Assembly: GCA_947498845.1 (NCBI GenBank)
Contig: CANMLX010000012.1
Location: 1 to 64,000, forward strand
From: an uncultured Flavobacteriaceae bacterium
Lineage (GTDB): Bacteria; Bacteroidota; Bacteroidia; Flavobacteriales; Flavobacteriaceae
Reading direction: 5' to 3'
DNA: 64,000 bases
The notes beneath the pieces were generated by a model that was not told the origin of the DNA, did not search any database, and saw nothing but the letters and a program-made list of their open reading frames with translations. The translations under genes and the position numbers were made by a program. Below, in pieces: positions 60,496 through 64,000 of this stretch (its first letter is position 1; each line of letters opens with the position of its first letter).

Positions 60496-60496
60496 T

Positions 60497-61411
60497 ATGA
60501 ATAAACTAGCTATAGTAATCCCCTATTATAAAATCACTTTCTTTGAAGATGTGCTACAATCTTTAGTAAATCAAACCAATAAAAACTTTAATGTATACAT
60601 AGGGAATGATAATAGTCCAGATCCACCTCAGGAATTAGTAGAAGGCTATAGAAATGAATTTAACTTAAAATACATAAAATTTAATGACAATTTAGGAAGC
60701 GTATCATTAACTAAACAATGGGAACGATGTATAGATTTGGTAGCAGCAGAAGAATGGATTATGCTATTAGGAGATGATGATGTTTTGGAAAATAATGTGG
60801 TAAACGAATTTTATAGTAACTTAAATATAATTGAAGAAAAAGCTATAAATGTAGTACGTTTTGCATCCAAATTAATAGATATAACAGGACAAGAGTTATC
60901 AGCTATATACAAACATGACGTGTTTGAGCTAGCAACAGATGCGTATTATAGAAAGTTTAAATGGGAATCCAGAAGTTCACTTTCAGAGTATATTTTTAGA
61001 ACATCTAGTTATATAAAAAAGGGGTTTACAAACTATCCTTTAGCATGGCATTCAGACGATAAAGCATGGTTGGATTTTACAAATAGCGGACTTATTTACA
61101 CCTGTAATGATGCAGTGGTAAATATTAGAAGATCTAATGAGAATATTTCAGGAAAAACAGATAATTTAGATAGAAAAAATAAAGCAGCTTATCAGTTTTT
61201 CAATGATATAACAACAAGTAGCAAGTACACATTTACCAAGAAGCAAAAAACAACACTACTGTTAGAATATGGAGCGCTTTTAAAGCAGCAAAAGCAAATA
61301 ACTGGAAAGCATGTGTTTAGAATAGCGTTTCAATTTATAAAAATAGGCGCATTTTACAACGGATTACGTTTTATAAGAAGGATGTATAGGTCTAAATTTT
61401 TAAAAAAGTAA
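60497..61411 (+). CDS. family 2 glycosyltransferase
   Basis: A 304-residue GT-A enzyme with LAIVIPYYKITFFEDVLQSL, VYIGNDNSPDPPQEL, and the metal site MLLGDDDVLENN (about residue 95). It ends in a basic tail (RMYRSKFLKK). Confidence 0.88.
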   Translation: MNKLAIVIPYYKITFFEDVLQSLVNQTNKNFNVYIGNDNSPDPPQELVEGYRNEFNLKYIKFNDNLGSVSLTKQWERCIDLVAAEEWIMLLGDDDVLENNVVNEFYSNLNIIEEKAINVVRFASKLIDITGQELSAIYKHDVFELATDAYYRKFKWESRSSLSEYIFRTSSYIKKGFTNYPLAWHSDDKAWLDFTNSGLIYTCNDAVVNIRRSNENISGKTDNLDRKNKAAYQFFNDITTSSKYTFTKKQKTTLLLEYGALLKQQKQITGKHVFRIAFQFIKIGAFYNGLRFIRRMYRSKFLKK

Positions 61412-61413
61412 TA

Positions 61414-62361
61414 ATGGCATTTTCAGTATCTGTAATCATACCTGTATATAATGGAGAGCGTTTCGTAGAAAAAGCTATTAAATCGGTTGTATTACTATCA
61501 GAAGTTTTTGAAGTAATAGTAATTAATGATGGAAGTACAGATAGGACATTGCTTATTGTAGAAAAGCTTCAACTTGAAAACTCAAAACTTAAAATTTTTC
61601 ATCATAAAAATAACGTAAATAAAGGACGTTCGGCTAGCAGGAATTTGGGCATACAAAATGCTACAGGCAATTATATTGCATTTCTTGATTGTGACGATTT
61701 TTATTTGCCCAACAGGTTTTCTAACGATAAGCAAGTATTGAGTAATAACAAACACATAGATGGCATTTATAATGCTATAGGGGCTCATTTTTATAGGAAA
61801 ACAAATGCTTTAGAGAAAGAAAGACTAAAGTTAACGACCCTAAGAAAAAAAATAGAGTCAAAACTACTTTTTGAAACACTACTAGAGGGGAAAGATGGTC
61901 ACTTTTCAATAGACGGTCTTACCGTTAAAAAAAATATATTTGAAACTGTTGGTTATTTTGATGAGACTTTAGAAGTGGCAGAGGATACCCATATGTTCTA
62001 CAAAATGGCGCTAAAGAGCCATTTAGAAACAGGTGTTATAGATATGCCAGTAGCAATTAGAGGGGTGCATGAATTTAATGTGTTTAACAAAGATGAACTC
62101 TATAATAAAAACAGACTTAAGCTTTTTGAGACTTTAATTTTTTGGTCTAGTAGAAATAAAATTTCATTTAAAAGAATAGATACCTTACTAAAATGGTTAT
62201 GGCTAATAAAATATAAAGAAGAAAAATCCCTATTTAAAAATATATTTTATTGGAATAAATTGATGATAAAAAATTCAAAAATTCTATTTTCGAAACTAAG
62301 TATAAAATATTTTCCATTAATTAGATTAAGGAAAAAAATAATGCCATTTTTATTTCGCTAA
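61414..62361 (+). CDS. family 2 glycosyltransferase
   Basis: A 315-residue GT-A enzyme with VSVIIPVYNGERFVEKAIKS, VIVINDGSTDRTLLIV, GRSASRNLGIQNATGNYIAF and the metal site FLDCDDFYL (about residue 92). A C-terminal basic, hydrophobic tail may sit on the membrane. Confidence 0.9.
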   Translation: MAFSVSVIIPVYNGERFVEKAIKSVVLLSEVFEVIVINDGSTDRTLLIVEKLQLENSKLKIFHHKNNVNKGRSASRNLGIQNATGNYIAFLDCDDFYLPNRFSNDKQVLSNNKHIDGIYNAIGAHFYRKTNALEKERLKLTTLRKKIESKLLFETLLEGKDGHFSIDGLTVKKNIFETVGYFDETLEVAEDTHMFYKMALKSHLETGVIDMPVAIRGVHEFNVFNKDELYNKNRLKLFETLIFWSSRNKISFKRIDTLLKWLWLIKYKEEKSLFKNIFYWNKLMIKNSKILFSKLSIKYFPLIRLRKKIMPFLFR

Positions 62362-62365
62362 AATC

Positions 62366-63337
62366 ATGACCAATCCTTTAGTATCAATAATTATCCCTAC
62401 ATATAACCGGGGAAACCTAATAAAGGACACTCTAGACTCGGTTTTAAATCAAACATATAAAAATTGGGAGTGTATTATTGTTGATGATGGCTCTACAGAT
62501 AATTCAGCTCAAGTAATTAGTGGTTTTTTAGAAAAGGATAAACGTTTTAAGTATTGTAAGAGACCAACAGGGAAACCTAAAGGAGGAAATGCATCTCGTA
62601 ACTATGGCTTTAAATTAAGTAGAGGAGAATATGTAAAATGGTTTGATGATGATGATGTGATGTTAAAAGATTTTTTAAAAACAAAAATAGAAGCATTTAC
62701 AGATGGTGTAAATTTTGTTATTTCGTCACATTACAACACAGATGAAAACTTAAAAAAAACAATAAAACTAGATTTAAAAGAAGAGTCCTATTTATTTAAA
62801 GATTATTTGTCTTGGAAATTAAAAATTATAACAGGATCAGTATTATTCAAAAGAGATTATTTACTAGATAAAAAATTATTTCATGAAGATTTAGTTAGAG
62901 GGCAAGAGACAGAATTATTCTCAAGACTATTTTTTAAGATACCAAAGAATACATATAAGCTACTAAATAGCCCTCTATTTTTGTATAGGCAACATAGTAA
63001 AACTAAGAGTAATAAAAATATAAAATACATCAAAAAATATAGAGAATCGCAAAGCTATACAGCAATAGAAATACTAAAAAAAAGTATAGAACTAGAGGAT
63101 AAAGCGTTGGTAAATATGTATTTTGATTATTTAATAGATGCCTTTTTTAGAAGCGTAGAAAATAAGCATTATACAAATGCTAAATTTATAAAGAAACATT
63201 TATTTGCTATTATAAGATTAAAACGGCCCTTATTTAGTGTAGAATTTATAATATTAAGTAACATATTTGTATTTTTCTCAAGAGGAATTTATAAAATAGA
63301 AAAGCGTTGGAAGCTTAAAAATATAGATTGTATATGA
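62366..63337 (+). CDS. family 2 glycosyltransferase
   Basis: A 323-residue GT-A enzyme with VSIIIPTYNRGNLIKDTLDS, CIIVDDGSTDNSAQV, GGNASRNYGFKLSRGEYVKW and the metal site WFDDDDVML (about residue 93). The stop overlaps the next start (ATGA). Confidence 0.9.
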   Translation: MTNPLVSIIIPTYNRGNLIKDTLDSVLNQTYKNWECIIVDDGSTDNSAQVISGFLEKDKRFKYCKRPTGKPKGGNASRNYGFKLSRGEYVKWFDDDDVMLKDFLKTKIEAFTDGVNFVISSHYNTDENLKKTIKLDLKEESYLFKDYLSWKLKIITGSVLFKRDYLLDKKLFHEDLVRGQETELFSRLFFKIPKNTYKLLNSPLFLYRQHSKTKSNKNIKYIKKYRESQSYTAIEILKKSIELEDKALVNMYFDYLIDAFFRSVENKHYTNAKFIKKHLFAIIRLKRPLFSVEFIILSNIFVFFSRGIYKIEKRWKLKNIDCI

Positions 63338-64000
63338 AATCAAAGAGCAACGTAACGGTTATAATTCCTTGTTATAATGATGGGGCTTATATTATGCAAG
63401 CTTTAAATTCTGTATTAAACCAAACAGTAAAAGCAGAACAAATAATTATAGTTGATGATGGCTCTCTAGATGAAACAAAAGCTATTTTAAATAAAATTAA
63501 TGAAGCTAATGTGGTCGTTGTTTTTCAAGAAAATAAAGGCGTTAGTAATGCCAGAAATAAGGCCATTAATTTGGCTAAAACAGAGTTTGTTCTCAATCTA
63601 GATGCAGATGATTACATAGAACCTAAATTTATAGAAAAGACTTTAGAAGTACTTAAAACAGATAAAACAGTAGGTGTAGTAAGTTCGTATTGTAGAACAT
63701 TTAAAAATAAAAATAAAACATTAGAGATCGTAAAGCCTTTGGGAGGAATGTTAAAAGACTTTATTATTAAAAATAATGGAAGAGCAAATGCTTTATTTAG
63801 GAAGAGATGTTGGGAAGAAGTAGGAGGTTATGATGAAATTATGGTTAATGGCTATGAAGATTGGGAGTTTTGGATTGCTGTATTAAAGAATAATTGGTCC
63901 ATGTATATTATACCAGAGGTCTTATCAAGTTATAGAGTAAAACAAACCTCAAGAGATAAAACAGCAATACAAAATTTTGATTTTGAATTAAGACAGTACA
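63334..64000 (+). CDS. family 2 glycosyltransferase, partial (runs off the window)
   Basis: The frame opens at ATG 63334 (ATGA overlap with the previous gene) and stays open to the window edge, 222 codons. NVTVIIPCYNDGAYIMQALN, IIIVDDGSLDETKAI, GVSNARNKAINLAKTEFVLN and the metal site NLDADDYIEPKF identify a GT2 enzyme. The C-terminus lies beyond 64000. Confidence 0.88.
   Translation, partial: MKSKSNVTVIIPCYNDGAYIMQALNSVLNQTVKAEQIIIVDDGSLDETKAILNKINEANVVVVFQENKGVSNARNKAINLAKTEFVLNLDADDYIEPKFIEKTLEVLKTDKTVGVVSSYCRTFKNKNKTLEIVKPLGGMLKDFIIKNNGRANALFRKRCWEEVGGYDEIMVNGYEDWEFWIAVLKNNWSMYIIPEVLSSYRVKQTSRDKTAIQNFDFELRQY

Overview
The window is low-GC chromosomal DNA from a member of the Bacteroidota, most likely the family Flavobacteriaceae. 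The evidence is the TAnnTTTG-type -7 promoter elements, the near absence of Shine-Dalgarno sequences, a type IX secretion C-terminal sorting domain, a SecD-SecF fusion, a SecA that ends without the usual zinc motif, and flavobacterial intergenic hairpin repeats. I cannot name a genus or species. I see no rRNA, tRNA or CRISPR array.

Layout. 1-4025 is a small integron-like region. An IntI/Xer-type tyrosine recombinase (2925-4025, +) sits next to two gene cassettes that point mostly away from it: a SymE-like protein, an XRE regulator and a lipoprotein (1685-2775), and a serine hydrolase (210-1400). Each cassette starts and ends with its own matching inverted core (GTTGGGC/GCCCAAC and GTTGGCA/TGCCAAC), and a 298-bp highly folded attC-like segment lies between them. 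The left end is cut by what looks like the end of an insertion sequence. 4200-9205 is gatC-gatA-gatB, with GatB fused in frame to a complete aspartyl-tRNA synthetase. 9920-23620 holds housekeeping and envelope genes (a T9SS cargo protein, DinB-like protein, gyrB, an outer-membrane-type protein, mdh, two small secreted or lipidated proteins, secDF). They are separated by unusually repeat-rich intergenic regions with several families of short inverted-repeat elements, including one nested insertion with a clear 9-bp target duplication.

23837-31234 carries two ECF sigma factor loci. The second lies, with a serine hydrolase and a TlpA-like thioredoxin protein, between two direct copies of the last about 275 bp of secA. 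One copy is the real secA end (31414). The other (26797) is fused in frame to the first 35 codons of an FAD/NAD(P)-binding oxidoreductase, giving a chimeric 122-residue ORF. 34936-40924 contains DUF2795, a PduO-type adenosyltransferase, an operon with two previously unlisted overlapping tiny membrane ORFs (36737-36981), a methyltransferase and an ABC-F protein.

41023-64000 (continuing past the window) is one long, tightly packed surface-polysaccharide locus on the + strand. It encodes a Wza-like export lipoprotein, a Wzc-like tyrosine kinase, PAP phosphatase and APS kinase for the sulfate donor, a Wzm/Wzt ABC exporter, an aminotransferase, WbqC, methyltransferase and acyltransferase group, a beta-propeller protein, a PhyH dioxygenase, two FkbM methyltransferases, an HTTM membrane protein, a sulfotransferase, and eight family-2 glycosyltransferases. 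Together these predict an ABC-exported, sulfated and methylated, amino-sugar-containing polysaccharide.

The most unusual items are the integron-like cassettes, the SecA-tail chimera, the GatB-AspRS fusion whose linker looks like former intergenic DNA, and an inverted-repeat element that supplies the stop codon of the integrase.
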